Program-made: the position numbers and the translations under genes | NCBI RefSeq assembly: GCF_031157275.1 | Contig: NZ_JAVIFW010000029.1 | Location: 1-64,000, forward strand | Direction of reading: 5' to 3' | Length of the DNA: 64,000 bases | Source: Streptomyces sp. LHD-70 | GTDB lineage: Bacteria > Actinomycetota > Actinomycetes > Streptomycetales > Streptomycetaceae | In this document: piece after piece, positions 20,906 through 28,650 of the stretch | Layout of the letters: each line of letters opens with the position of its first letter | Position numbering within the stretch: position 1 is the first letter of the stretch | The notes under the pieces: generated by a model | Seen by the model: the letters and a program-made list of their open reading frames with translations, nothing else | Database searches by the model: none | Told to the model about the DNA's origin: nothing

Positions 20906-22213
20906 GTGGACACGATCGCCAGTTTCTTCAGCTTTATCACCACACCTGTCGCGTGGGTCATCGTCCAGTTCCACAAGCTGTACGGGGCGATCTTCGGCCC
21001 GGACACGGGCTGGGCCTGGGGCCTGTCGATCGTGTCTCTGGTGGTTCTGATCCGGATCTGCCTGATCCCGCTCTTTGTGAAGCAGATCAAGGCCACTCGT
21101 GGCATGCAGACACTGCAGCCCGAGATGAAGAAGATCCAGGAGCGCTACAAGAACGACAAGCAGCGCCAGTCCGAAGAGATGATGAAGCTCTACAAGGAGA
21201 CGGGCACCAACCCGCTCTCCTCGTGCCTTCCCATCCTGGCGCAGTCGCCGTTCTTCTTCGCGCTGTACCACGTGCTGAACAGCATCGCGTCGAACAAGAC
21301 GGTCGGCTCCGTCATCGATGAGAAGCTTCTCGCGAGCGCGCAGCAGGCTCACATCTTCGGTGCCCCGCTGGCCGCGAAGTTCATGGACAGCGCCGAGAAG
21401 GTCGCTTCCCTCGACGCCACGCTGCTCAACGTCCGCATCGTGACCGCGGTCATGATCATCATGATGTCGCTGTCGCAGTTCTTCACGCAGCGCCAGCTGA
21501 TGACGAAGAACGTCGACATGACGGTCAAGACGCCGTTCATGCAGCAGCAGAAGATGCTGATGTACGTCTTCCCCGTCATGTTCGCCGTCTTCGGCATCAA
21601 CTTCCCCGTTGGTGTGCTCGTCTACTGGCTGACCACCAACGTGTGGACCATGGGCCAGCAGATGTACGTCATCCGCCAGAACCCGACCCCGGGCAGCAAG
21701 GCGCAGGCTGCGTACCTGGAGCGGCTGCAGTCCAAGCTGACCCGCAGCGAGGGCGCCAAGATGCGCAAGGGCGAGCGCAACATCGTCAAGGCGATCGTCG
21801 CCAAGGGCCGCGACCGCAACGACATCGAGCGCAAGTTCATCAACGGCCTGAGCAAGGCCGGGCTCGGCGCGCAGACCGACGGTCTGGTGGCGAAGAGCGA
21901 CACCGCCGTCGCCGTGGCCGAGGGCGACGAGTCCGGTGCCGCCGGCGGTACGCCGAAGCGGCAGCAGCCCAAGCGGCAGAGCAAGTCGCAGCGGCAGTCG
22001 GGCACCGCGCAGGCGCAGCCCACTCAGAGCGACTCCGACGCCAAGACCTCGCTGCAGAAGTCGGGAGACGAGCCCAAGGACTCCGTTTCCAAGGCCAAGT
22101 CGACGGGTGCCAAGCCCGGCACCGGCACTGGCAGTGGTACCGGCAACCGCAGCAAAGCCAAGTCCGGACAGCGCAAGGGTCCGCAGCGGCCCAAGCACCC
22201 GTCCAAGAAGTAG
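20906..22213 (+). CDS. yidC: Membrane protein insertase YidC
   Basis: A 435-residue Oxa1/YidC insertase. The N-terminal helix near FFSFITTPVAWVIVQFHKLY, the conserved RICLIPLFVKQIKA arginine region in the groove helix, and the hairpin MQTLQPEMKKIQERYKNDKQ are clear. Further helices are IVTAVMIIMMSLSQFF and MLMYVFPVMFAVFGI. The C-terminal about 150 residues are cytoplasmic, Lys/Gln/Gly-rich, probably contacting ribosomes. It lacks the large periplasmic domain of Gram-negative forms. The GTG at 20906 has AAGGAG nine bases upstream. Confidence 0.96.
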   Translation: MDTIASFFSFITTPVAWVIVQFHKLYGAIFGPDTGWAWGLSIVSLVVLIRICLIPLFVKQIKATRGMQTLQPEMKKIQERYKNDKQRQSEEMMKLYKETGTNPLSSCLPILAQSPFFFALYHVLNSIASNKTVGSVIDEKLLASAQQAHIFGAPLAAKFMDSAEKVASLDATLLNVRIVTAVMIIMMSLSQFFTQRQLMTKNVDMTVKTPFMQQQKMLMYVFPVMFAVFGINFPVGVLVYWLTTNVWTMGQQMYVIRQNPTPGSKAQAAYLERLQSKLTRSEGAKMRKGERNIVKAIVAKGRDRNDIERKFINGLSKAGLGAQTDGLVAKSDTAVAVAEGDESGAAGGTPKRQQPKRQSKSQRQSGTAQAQPTQSDSDAKTSLQKSGDEPKDSVSKAKSTGAKPGTGTGSGTGNRSKAKSGQRKGPQRPKHPSKK

Positions 22214-22230
22214 GAAGAGGAGCCCATCCC

Positions 22231-22746
22231 GTGACGGAAGGCACCACCACCTCGGCTGCTGCTGAGGCCGGCGACACCCTGACCCACCTTGAGCAGGAGG
22301 GCGAGATCGCGGCGGACTACCTCGAGGGTCTGCTGGACATCGCCGACCTCGACGGCGACATCGACATGGACGTCGAAGCCGATCGCGCCGCTGTCTCGAT
22401 CATCAGCGACTCCGGCGGCCGTGACCTGCAGAAGCTGGTCGGACGTGACGGCGAGGTGCTCGAGGCCCTGCAGGAGCTCACCCGGCTCGCCGTGCACCGC
22501 GAGACCGGTGACCGCAGCCGCCTGATGCTGGACATCGCCGGTTTCCGCGCCAAGAAGCGTGCCGAGCTCTCCGAGCTGGGCGCCAAGGCCGCGGCCGAGG
22601 CCAAGAGCAGCGGTGAGCCGGTCAAGCTCAATCCGATGACGCCGTTCGAGCGCAAGGTCGTGCACGACGCGGTCAAGAGCGCCGGTCTGCGCAGCGAGTC
22701 CGAGGGCGAGGAGCCGCAGCGCTTCGTCGTCGTTCTCCCTGCCTGA
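22231..22746 (+). CDS. jag: Jag / KhpB-like RNA-binding protein
   Basis: A 171-residue protein with a KH domain (about 40-110, KH-loop region VGRDGEVLEALQELTRLAV) and an R3H domain at the end (MTPFERKVVHDAVKSAG, with the R-x3-H pattern). The N-terminal Jag-N segment is absent, as in other actinobacteria. Jag/KhpB is linked to RNA binding and envelope homeostasis in other Gram-positives. The GTG at 22231 follows GAAGAGGAGCCCATCCC. It follows yidC by 17 bases. Confidence 0.93.
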   Translation: MTEGTTTSAAAEAGDTLTHLEQEGEIAADYLEGLLDIADLDGDIDMDVEADRAAVSIISDSGGRDLQKLVGRDGEVLEALQELTRLAVHRETGDRSRLMLDIAGFRAKKRAELSELGAKAAAEAKSSGEPVKLNPMTPFERKVVHDAVKSAGLRSESEGEEPQRFVVVLPA

Positions 22747-22760
22747 GCCCCAGCAGTTCC

Positions 22761-22788
22761 CGGCCCCGTCTGTTTCGCAGGCGGGGCC
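22761..22788 (+). terminator. Terminator after jag
   Basis: The hairpin GGCCCCGTCTG-TTTCG-CAGGCGGGGCC is followed by TCTTTGT. It separates the yidC-jag transcript from rsmG, though partial read-through is possible. Confidence 0.75.
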
Positions 22789-22842
22789 GATCTTTGTCAG
22801 CCTGATAGTCAGCACCCAGTGCGGTACGGAAGGACGGTCCCC

Positions 22843-23565
22843 GTGACGGAGGCAGCAGAACTCCCCCCGGCGCCCGAGCAGGCCCGTGAGGTATTCGGTG
22901 AGCGCTTCACGGACGCGGTCCGGTACGCGGAGCTGCTGGCCGACGCAGGAGTGCGGCGCGGTCTGATCGGCCCGCGCGAAGTGCCCCGGCTGTGGGAACG
23001 GCACCTGCTGAACTGCGCGGTGCTGTCCGAGGTCGTGCCCGAGGGCGTGACGGTGTGCGATGTGGGCTCGGGTGCCGGGCTTCCGGGGATCCCGCTCGCC
23101 CTGGTCCGCCCCGACCTGAAGATCACGCTCCTTGAGCCCCTGCTGCGTCGTACGAACTTCCTCACGGAGGTCGTCGAGCTGCTCGGCCTCGACCATGTGA
23201 CGGTCATGCGCGGGCGTGCCGAAGAGGTGCTCGGCAAGTTCCAGCCTGTCCATGTCGTGACGGCCCGTGCCGTGGCGCCGTTGGACCGCCTGGCCGCCTG
23301 GGGCGTACCGCTGCTGCGGCCGTACGGAGAGATGCTGTTGCTCAAGGGCGACACCGCCGAGGAAGAGGTCAAGGCGGCCAAGGCCGCGCTGAGCAAGCTC
23401 GGTGCGGTGAAGACCTCCGTGCTGCACGTCGGTGAGGGCGTGGTCGACCCGCTGTCCACCGTGGTGCGGGTCGAGGTCGGGGAGAGTCCCGGCGGGGTGC
23501 GGTTCGCGGCGAAGCGGGCCAAGGCCGCTCGGCCCTCGCGGGCTGCGCGCGGGCGTCGTCGCTGA
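22843..23565 (+). CDS. rsmG: 16S rRNA (guanine-527-N7) methyltransferase RsmG
   Basis: A 240-residue SAM-dependent methyltransferase (GidB). The SAM loop reads VCDVGSGAGLPGIPLAL, followed by LLEPLLRRTNFLTEV and the substrate-side VTARAVAPLDRL. The C-terminal 25 residues are Arg/Ala-rich (AKRAKAARPSRAARGRRR). The GTG at 22843 follows GGAAGGACGG. Loss of this enzyme is known to give low-level streptomycin resistance; nothing suggests a defect here. Confidence 0.95.
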   Translation: MTEAAELPPAPEQAREVFGERFTDAVRYAELLADAGVRRGLIGPREVPRLWERHLLNCAVLSEVVPEGVTVCDVGSGAGLPGIPLALVRPDLKITLLEPLLRRTNFLTEVVELLGLDHVTVMRGRAEEVLGKFQPVHVVTARAVAPLDRLAAWGVPLLRPYGEMLLLKGDTAEEEVKAAKAALSKLGAVKTSVLHVGEGVVDPLSTVVRVEVGESPGGVRFAAKRAKAARPSRAARGRRR

Positions 23566-23904
23566 CGCGTAGCGGGGACCCGCTTGTCTGAGTGGCCCGC
23601 TGTGGTGGTCACGGTTCTTCGCTACTGAACGCCCGGACCGCGTGTGCGAGTTGAGGCGCCTTCACGTCTCGCCGCCTCCGGTATGGATAAAGCGGGCAAA
23701 TCGGAGTGTCACGGGTTAAACGGACGCCGCACTGGCATCGTGTTTCACGTGAAACGTCGCTCACTGCTGCAGGGGATCATCAGCCGAGGTCGCGCCGCCG
23801 CCACCCCGCGTGACCGGAAACCCCCCGTAAGGGGGGCGGAGTTTTCCACAACGGTGGATTCATCCACAGAAGAACGGGCCTCGCTGGTTCGCGACCCCAA
23901 GGGC
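23566..23904. other. parAB upstream gap with parS and DnaA-like boxes
   Basis: The reading frame of parA stays open through this stretch, but composition and the parS site argue for regulatory DNA. It contains the parS at 23742, a CCCCCC-GTAA-GGGGGG hairpin at about 23821-23836, the box-like TTTTCCACA at 23842, and GTGGAT-TC-ATCCAC (23855-23867) embedding TCATCCACA. The parAB promoters are expected here. Confidence 0.5.
23742..23755. promoter_or_regulatory. parS: parS site 1 (exact)
   Basis: GTTTCACGTGAAAC, a perfect 14-bp palindrome known as the Streptomyces ParB-binding site. It lies in the parA leader, where bound ParB could influence parAB transcription. Confidence 0.95.
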
Positions 23905-24981
23905 ATGGGAGGCTCTGTTCATTGCGAGCCTGAAGTCGAGGAGAGTGAATCCTTGCGGTCCGACGCCAACATCGCGGGACCGATGACCGATCCGGTCCCC
24001 GGTCCCCGTACCGAATCGGCGGGGGAGGATGTTTCACGTGAAACACCGACCCCGATGGACGACACCCCCATTGGTCGTGCTGCCCAACTGGCGGTGGAAG
24101 CTCTTGGCCGCGCCGGCGAGGGCCTCCCACGGCCCGAGCAGACCCGAGTCATGGTGGTCGCCAACCAGAAGGGCGGGGTAGGGAAGACGACCACGACGGT
24201 CAACCTTGCCGCCTCGCTCGCGCTGCATGGTGCGCGCGTTCTGGTGATCGACCTTGACCCGCAGGGCAACGCCTCCACGGCGCTGGGGATCGACCATCAC
24301 GCCGATGTCCCTTCCATCTACGACGTGTTGGTGGAGAGCAAGCCGCTCTCCGAAGTGGTCCAGCCCGTCCCCGACGTCGAGGGGCTCTTCTGCGCCCCGG
24401 CCACCATCGATCTTGCCGGTGCGGAGATCGAGCTGGTGTCGCTGGTCGCGCGGGAGAGCCGTCTACAGCGGGCCATCCAGGCCTACGAGCAGCCGCTGGA
24501 CTATGTCCTGATCGACTGCCCGCCGTCCCTGGGTCTGCTCACCGTCAACGCCTTGGTCGCCGGAGCAGAGGTGCTCATCCCGATCCAGTGCGAGTACTAC
24601 GCACTGGAGGGCCTCGGCCAACTGCTCCGCAACGTCGATCTCGTACGCGGGCACCTCAACCCCGACCTGCATGTGTCGACGATTCTGCTCACCATGTACG
24701 ACGGGCGGACCCGCCTTGCCTCCCAGGTGGCGGACGAGGTGCGCAACCACTTCGGCGACGAGGTGCTGCGGACGAGCATCCCGCGTTCCGTACGTATCTC
24801 GGAGGCTCCGAGCTATGGGCAGACCGTGCTGACTTATGATCCGGGGTCGAGTGGCGCACTCTCGTACCTCGAAGCAGCCCGCGAGATGGCGCTGCGTGGG
24901 GTGGGCGTACGGTACGACGCACAGCAGGCCCACTCGCGTATGCAGAACGGGCAGCAGAATATGGCGGAGGGGATCCAGTGA
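23905..24981 (+). CDS. parA: Chromosome partitioning ATPase ParA
   Basis: A 358-residue ParA/Soj ATPase with a deviant Walker A, NQKGGVGKTTTTVNLAASLA. Walker A' and B regions are VLVIDLDPQGNASTALG and YVLIDCPPSLGLLTVNAL. ParA positions ParB-parS complexes and, in Streptomyces, drives segregation during sporulation. The start is uncertain. I take the ATG at 23905 (MGGSVHCEPEVEE), matching my memory of S. coelicolor. A TTG at 23953 with GAGGAG and an ATG at 23983 are alternatives. An exact parS (24031) lies inside the coding sequence and is read as VSRET. The stop overlaps the parB GTG. Confidence 0.93.
   Translation: MGGSVHCEPEVEESESLRSDANIAGPMTDPVPGPRTESAGEDVSRETPTPMDDTPIGRAAQLAVEALGRAGEGLPRPEQTRVMVVANQKGGVGKTTTTVNLAASLALHGARVLVIDLDPQGNASTALGIDHHADVPSIYDVLVESKPLSEVVQPVPDVEGLFCAPATIDLAGAEIELVSLVARESRLQRAIQAYEQPLDYVLIDCPPSLGLLTVNALVAGAEVLIPIQCEYYALEGLGQLLRNVDLVRGHLNPDLHVSTILLTMYDGRTRLASQVADEVRNHFGDEVLRTSIPRSVRISEAPSYGQTVLTYDPGSSGALSYLEAAREMALRGVGVRYDAQQAHSRMQNGQQNMAEGIQ
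24031..24044. promoter_or_regulatory. parS: parS site 2 (exact, inside parA)
   Basis: GTTTCACGTGAAAC within the variable N-terminal part of parA, encoding VSRET in frame. Confidence 0.95.
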
Positions 24982-26066
24982 GCGATCGACGTAGGGGGCT
25001 GGGCCGGGGACTGGGCGCGCTGATCCCTGCCGCCCCGACAGGAGAGAAGCCGGCGCCGTCGGCCGAGGGCGAGGGCTCGAACTCCCCCAGCTCTGTGCCT
25101 CTGCTGACCGCTGAACGAGGCGTTCCCGCGGCCAAGTTGGCTTCGCTGCCGCAGGGCAATGTTTCACGTGAAACGGAGCCGCCGCCGAGCGAGACCGTCT
25201 CGACGCCGGAGCCGCCCGCGGGTGCGCACTTCGCCGAGCTTCCGCTTGACAGCATCACCCCCAACCCGAGGCAGCCGCGTGAGGTCTTCGACGAGGACGC
25301 GCTCGCCGAGCTGATCACCTCCATCAAGGAGGTCGGTCTCCTCCAGCCCGTCGTCGTACGGCAGTTGGGGCCCACGCGCTATGAGCTCATCATGGGTGAG
25401 CGGCGCTGGCGGGCGTGCCGTGAGGCGGGGCTCGAGCGGATTCCCGCGATCGTACGGGCCACGGATGACGAGAAGCTGCTCCTGGACGCGCTCCTCGAGA
25501 ACCTGCATCGCGCCCAGCTGAACCCGCTCGAAGAGGCCGCGGCATACGACCAGTTGCTCAAGGACTTCAACTGCACGCATGACCAGTTGGCCGACCGGAT
25601 CGGGCGTTCGCGTCCGCAGGTCTCCAACACCCTGCGGCTGCTGAAGCTCTCGCCGGCCGTGCAGCGTCGGGTGGCGGCCGGGGTGCTGTCCGCCGGGCAT
25701 GCTCGGGCGCTGCTGTCGGTGGAGGACTCGGAGGAGCAGGACCGGCTCGCTCACCGGATCGTCGCCGAGGGGCTTTCGGTGCGAGCGGTCGAGGAGATCG
25801 TCACGCTGATGGGCTCGCGGCCCAAGAGCGCGCCGCGCAGCAAGGGCCCGCGTGCCGGTGGCCGTGTCTCGCCCTCGCTCACCGATCTCGCGTCCCGGCT
25901 CTCGGACCGCTTCGAGACGCGGGTGAAGGTGGACCTGGGGCAGAAGAAGGGCAAGATCGTCGTTGAGTTCGCCTCGATGGACGACCTGGAGCGCATTCTG
26001 GGCACGCTCGCTCCGGGCGAGGGGCCGGTCCTGGACAAGGGGCCGACGCAGGACGCCGACGAGTAA
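24978..26066 (+). CDS. parB: Chromosome partitioning protein ParB
   Basis: A 362-residue CTPase and parS-binding clamp. After a variable N-terminus (about 1-80), the ParB/Srx domain reads DSITPNPRQPREVFDEDALA, ELIMGERRWRACREAGL and the catalytic LLENLHRAQLNPLEEAAAYDQL. The helix-turn-helix segment is DQLADRIGRSRPQVSNTLRLLKL, and the C-terminal dimerisation domain ends at VLDKGPTQDADE. The GTG at 24978 overlaps the parA stop (GTGA), so the two are translationally coupled. An exact parS at 25161 lies in the variable N-terminal linker. Confidence 0.97.
   Translation: MSDRRRGLGRGLGALIPAAPTGEKPAPSAEGEGSNSPSSVPLLTAERGVPAAKLASLPQGNVSRETEPPPSETVSTPEPPAGAHFAELPLDSITPNPRQPREVFDEDALAELITSIKEVGLLQPVVVRQLGPTRYELIMGERRWRACREAGLERIPAIVRATDDEKLLLDALLENLHRAQLNPLEEAAAYDQLLKDFNCTHDQLADRIGRSRPQVSNTLRLLKLSPAVQRRVAAGVLSAGHARALLSVEDSEEQDRLAHRIVAEGLSVRAVEEIVTLMGSRPKSAPRSKGPRAGGRVSPSLTDLASRLSDRFETRVKVDLGQKKGKIVVEFASMDDLERILGTLAPGEGPVLDKGPTQDADE
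25161..25174. promoter_or_regulatory. parS: parS site 3 (exact, inside parB)
   Basis: GTTTCACGTGAAAC within the 5' part of parB, read as VSRET. It falls in the poorly conserved linker before the ParB domain. Confidence 0.95.
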
Positions 26067-26090
26067 TGGCGTAGCTGAGAGGCCGACGCA

Positions 26091-26131
26091 GAGCAGGTCG
26101 TGTCCGGTGTGCACCGGAACACGGCCTGCTC
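26091..26131 (+). terminator. Terminator after parB
   Basis: GAGCAGG...CCTGCTC closes a long, nearly perfect hairpin whose inner arms are GTGTCCGGTG and CACCGGAACAC. CTTTGCTTT follows. It ends the parAB transcript. Confidence 0.8.
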
Positions 26132-26230
26132 TTTGCTTTCCGCCGGTATCGGTGCAATCGCTGGGTGGATACGATGCGATCGAGTAGGGCGCATCCACCT
26201 GGCAACACCTCAGAAGAAGGGGCGGGGGCC

Positions 26231-26488
26231 ATGCGATCGGTGAGCCGGACGGGCCTGTTGACCGCAGGGCTTGGGCTGGGAGCTGTCGGCGGTTTCGTCG
26301 GCAGTCTGCTCAGGGAACGGAGCGTTCTGACAGCCGCCCGTGAGGCGGCGCGTCAAGAAAGTGAGGAACCGCCTTCATGGGGCGTCGGCTCGTACCGCTC
26401 ACGCTGGACAATCTCCCGGATCTCCCGAAGCGTTGCCGTACATGTGTCTTCTGGGAGCTCGATCCGGTCAGTGGACAGGACGCGGTAA
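26231..26488 (+). CDS. Possible small membrane protein overlapping the GNAT gene
   Basis: An 85-residue frame starting RSVSRTGLLTAGLGLGAVGG followed by FVGSLLRER. It has an N-terminal hydrophobic helix and a ribosome site AAGAAGGGGCGGGGGCC before the ATG at 26231. Its last 112 bases overlap the GNAT gene in another frame, where its sequence turns Ser/Arg-rich and unconvincing. It may be a real short gene with an overlapping tail, or the first part may be only the leader of the GNAT gene. Confidence 0.4.
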   Translation: MRSVSRTGLLTAGLGLGAVGGFVGSLLRERSVLTAAREAARQESEEPPSWGVGSYRSRWTISRISRSVAVHVSSGSSIRSVDRTR

Positions 26489-26994
26489 AGGCAGGCACTC
26501 CGGAGCTGGAGAAGGAGGCCTGGATCTCCGCCGTGCTCCTGGAGTGGGGCTCGTGCGGCCGTGTCGTCTACGTGGACGACGTGCCGGCGGGCTTTGTGCT
26601 GTACGCGCCGCCGGCGTATGTGCCGCGCTCCACGGCGTTCCCCACGAGCCCCGTGTCGCCCGATGCCGTGCAGCTGATGACGGGCTTCATCATTCCCGGC
26701 TATCAGGGCCAGGGGCTGGGCCGCGTGATGGTGCAGACCGTTGCCAAGGATCTGCTGCGGCGGGGATTCAAGGCGATCGAAGCCTTCGGCGATGCGCGGT
26801 GGAAGGAGCCCGGGTGTGTGCTGCCCGCGGACCATCTGCTGGCGGTGGGCTTCAAGACCGTACGACCGCATCCCACGTATCCACGGCTGCGGCTTGAGCT
26901 GCGTACGACGCTCTCCTGGAAGGAAGATGTCGAGCTAGCCCTCGACCGCTTGCTGGGGGCAGTGCAGAAGGAGCCGGCACTGCGTCCGCTGTGA
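26377..26994 (+). CDS. GNAT family N-acetyltransferase next to parB
   Basis: A 205-residue protein with a single acetyltransferase domain. The acetyl-CoA loop is MTGFIIPGYQGQGLGRVMVQ (the GQGLGR motif), followed by the helix TVAKDLLRRGFKAIEAFGDA. The N-terminus VPLTLDNLPDLPKRC with CRTCVFWEL is conserved in Streptomyces parB neighbours, as far as I recall. The substrate is unknown. The ATG at 26377 has GAGGAA about 11 bases upstream. It ends at a terminator that abuts a parS site. Confidence 0.88.
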   Translation: MGRRLVPLTLDNLPDLPKRCRTCVFWELDPVSGQDAVKAGTPELEKEAWISAVLLEWGSCGRVVYVDDVPAGFVLYAPPAYVPRSTAFPTSPVSPDAVQLMTGFIIPGYQGQGLGRVMVQTVAKDLLRRGFKAIEAFGDARWKEPGCVLPADHLLAVGFKTVRPHPTYPRLRLELRTTLSWKEDVELALDRLLGAVQKEPALRPL

Positions 26995-27025
26995 GGCACC
27001 GGGCGGCGCAGGACTGGGAGATGCG

Positions 27026-27059
27026 AACGGGCCCAACCCTTTGGAGGGTTGGGCCCGTT
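27026..27059. terminator. Bidirectional terminator abutting parS
   Basis: Perfect 14-base arms AACGGGCCCAACCC (27026-27039) and its complement (27046-27059) enclose a 6-base loop. The right arm shares its last three bases with the parS starting at 27057. It lies between the convergent GNAT and trxA genes. Confidence 0.85.
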
Positions 27060-27070
27060 TCACGTGAAAC
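27057..27070. promoter_or_regulatory. parS: parS site 4 (exact, at a terminator)
   Basis: GTTTCACGTGAAAC overlapping the 3' arm of the terminator between the GNAT gene and trxA. Confidence 0.95.
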
Positions 27071-27104
27071 AGCGAGGCGCTGATCGTGCGCCCGCGCGGG
27101 AGGA

Positions 27105-27431
27105 CTACTTGATGAAGCCCTCGAGGTCGCGCTCGATCGCGGCCTTCGGCTTGGCACCGACGATGGTCTTGGCGACCTCGCCGCCCTGGTAGACGTTGAG
27201 GGTCGGGATCGACATGACGCCGTACTTCGCGGCGATGCCCGGGTTCTCGTCGATGTTGAGCTTGGCGACGACGATCTCGTCGTGCTCAGCCGCGATTGCC
27301 TCCAGGGAGGGGGCGATCTGGCGGCACGGGCCGCACCAGGCGGCCCAGAAGTCGACGAGCACGGGCTTGTCGCTCTTGAGCACCTTCTCGTCGAAGTCTG
27401 CGTCCGTCACGGTGATCGTGGCACCGGCCAT
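27105..27431 (-). CDS. trxA: Thioredoxin
   Basis: A 108-residue thioredoxin with the redox motif WCGPC (32-36), the buried aspartate in VLVDFWA and the cis-proline region VMSIPTLNVY. It reduces protein disulfides and is itself recharged by the thioredoxin reductase encoded 47 bases upstream, so trxB-trxA form an operon. Expression should come from the SigR promoter in front of trxB. Confidence 0.97.
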   Translation of the reverse strand: MAGATITVTDADFDEKVLKSDKPVLVDFWAAWCGPCRQIAPSLEAIAAEHDEIVVAKLNIDENPGIAAKYGVMSIPTLNVYQGGEVAKTIVGAKPKAAIERDLEGFIK

Positions 27432-27478
27432 GGCGTTGTTCTCCTTAACTGAACTGAGGGTGGGGCGAAGCAGTGGGG

Positions 27479-28441
27479 TCAGACCGCGGCGGTGGCCGCG
27501 GCCTCGTTGTCGGCGAGGGCGGCCAGGTAGCGCTCGGCGTCGAGCGCGGCGGAGCAGCCGGTGCCGGCGGCCGTGATGGCCTGGCGGTAGGTGTGGTCCA
27601 CGACGTCGCCCGCCGCGAAGACACCCGTCAGGTTGGTGCGCGTCGAGGGGGCCTCGACCTGGAGGTAGCCCTCGTCGTCCAGGTTCAGCTGGCCCTTGAA
27701 GAGCTCGGTGCGCGGGTCGTGGCCGATCGCGATGAACAGGCCGGTGACCGGCAGCTCGGAGGTCTCACCCGTCTTGGTGCTGCGCAGGGTGAGGCCGGTG
27801 AGCTTCTGCTCGCCGTGGACCTCGGCGACCTCGCTGTCCCAGGCGAACTTGATCTTCGGGTCGGCGAAGGCGCGGTCCTGCATGGCCTTCGAGGCACGCA
27901 GGCTGTCGCGGCGGTGCACGATCGTCACGGACTTGGCGAAGCGGGAGAGGAAGGTCGCCTCTTCCATCGCGGTGTCGCCACCACCGATCACGGCGATGTC
28001 CTGGTCCTTGAAGAAAAACCCGTCACAGGTGGCGCACCAGGAGACGCCGCGGCCGGAGAGCGCGTCCTCGTTCGGCAGGCCGAGCTTGCGGTGCTGGGAG
28101 CCGGTCGTGACGATGACGGTCTTGGCCTGGTGGACCGTACCGGCGGTGTCGGTGACGGTCTTGATCTCACCGGAGAGGTCGACGGAGACCACGTCGTCCG
28201 GGATCAGCTCGGCGCCGAAGCGCTCGGACTGGGCGCGCATGTTGTCCATGAGCTCGGGGCCCATCACGCCGTCCTGGAATCCGGGGAAGTTCTCCACCTC
28301 GGTGGTGTTCATCAACGCACCGCCTGCGGTGACGGCACCCTCGAAGACCAGCGGCTTCAGCGAGGCGCGCGCGGTGTACAGCGCGGCCGTGTAGCCGGCG
28401 GGCCCGGAGCCGATGATGATCACGTTACGGACGTCGCTCAC
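27479..28441 (-). CDS. trxB: Thioredoxin reductase
   Basis: A 320-residue NADPH-dependent flavoenzyme. The FAD fold starts NVIIIGSGPAGYTAALYTAR, the redox centre is WCATC (C136 and C139), the NADPH fold is IAVIGGGDTAMEEATFL, and the C-terminal FAD motif is VFAAGDVVD. The GTG at 28441 (SDVRNVIII) follows GAGGAATCAACCC; a longer frame to 28516 would run through the promoter. Regulation is by oxidative stress through SigR: a perfect promoter lies 74 bases upstream. Confidence 0.97.
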   Translation of the reverse strand: MSDVRNVIIIGSGPAGYTAALYTARASLKPLVFEGAVTAGGALMNTTEVENFPGFQDGVMGPELMDNMRAQSERFGAELIPDDVVSVDLSGEIKTVTDTAGTVHQAKTVIVTTGSQHRKLGLPNEDALSGRGVSWCATCDGFFFKDQDIAVIGGGDTAMEEATFLSRFAKSVTIVHRRDSLRASKAMQDRAFADPKIKFAWDSEVAEVHGEQKLTGLTLRSTKTGETSELPVTGLFIAIGHDPRTELFKGQLNLDDEGYLQVEAPSTRTNLTGVFAAGDVVDHTYRQAITAAGTGCSAALDAERYLAALADNEAAATAAV

Positions 28442-28514
28442 GGGTTGATTCCTCGTCTCTGCGGACTGCCTAATGCCTCGGGAGGAGCCCGCCTTCCGGA
28501 CTCTCACCCCACCC

Positions 28515-28540
28515 AACGGATCCTACGGGGCGAGCATTCC
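28515..28540 (-). promoter_or_regulatory. SigR-type promoter of trxBA
   Basis: On the minus strand GGAAT (28536-28540) and GTT (28515-28517) are separated by exactly 18 bases. This is the consensus GGAAT-N18-GTT for the disulfide-stress sigma factor SigR, known to drive trxBA in S. coelicolor. Confidence 0.85.
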
Positions 28541-28569
28541 CGCTGTGTCCGCGCACATGGTGTGTTCGT

Positions 28570-28634
28570 GCGCACGGAGACGGCGCACGGAGACGGCGTA
28601 GGGAGAGGGCGTACGGAGAGGGCGTACGGAGGGC
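28570..28634. repeat. 13-bp tandem repeat, 5 copies
   Basis: Units GCGCACGGAGACG, twice, then GCGTAGGGAGAGG and GCGTACGGAGAGG-type copies begin at 28570, 28583, 28596, 28609 and 28622. The array lies between the trxB promoter and the 3' end of the anti-sigma gene. Confidence 0.9.
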
Positions 28635-28650
28635 GCGGGGCGTCGTCTGC

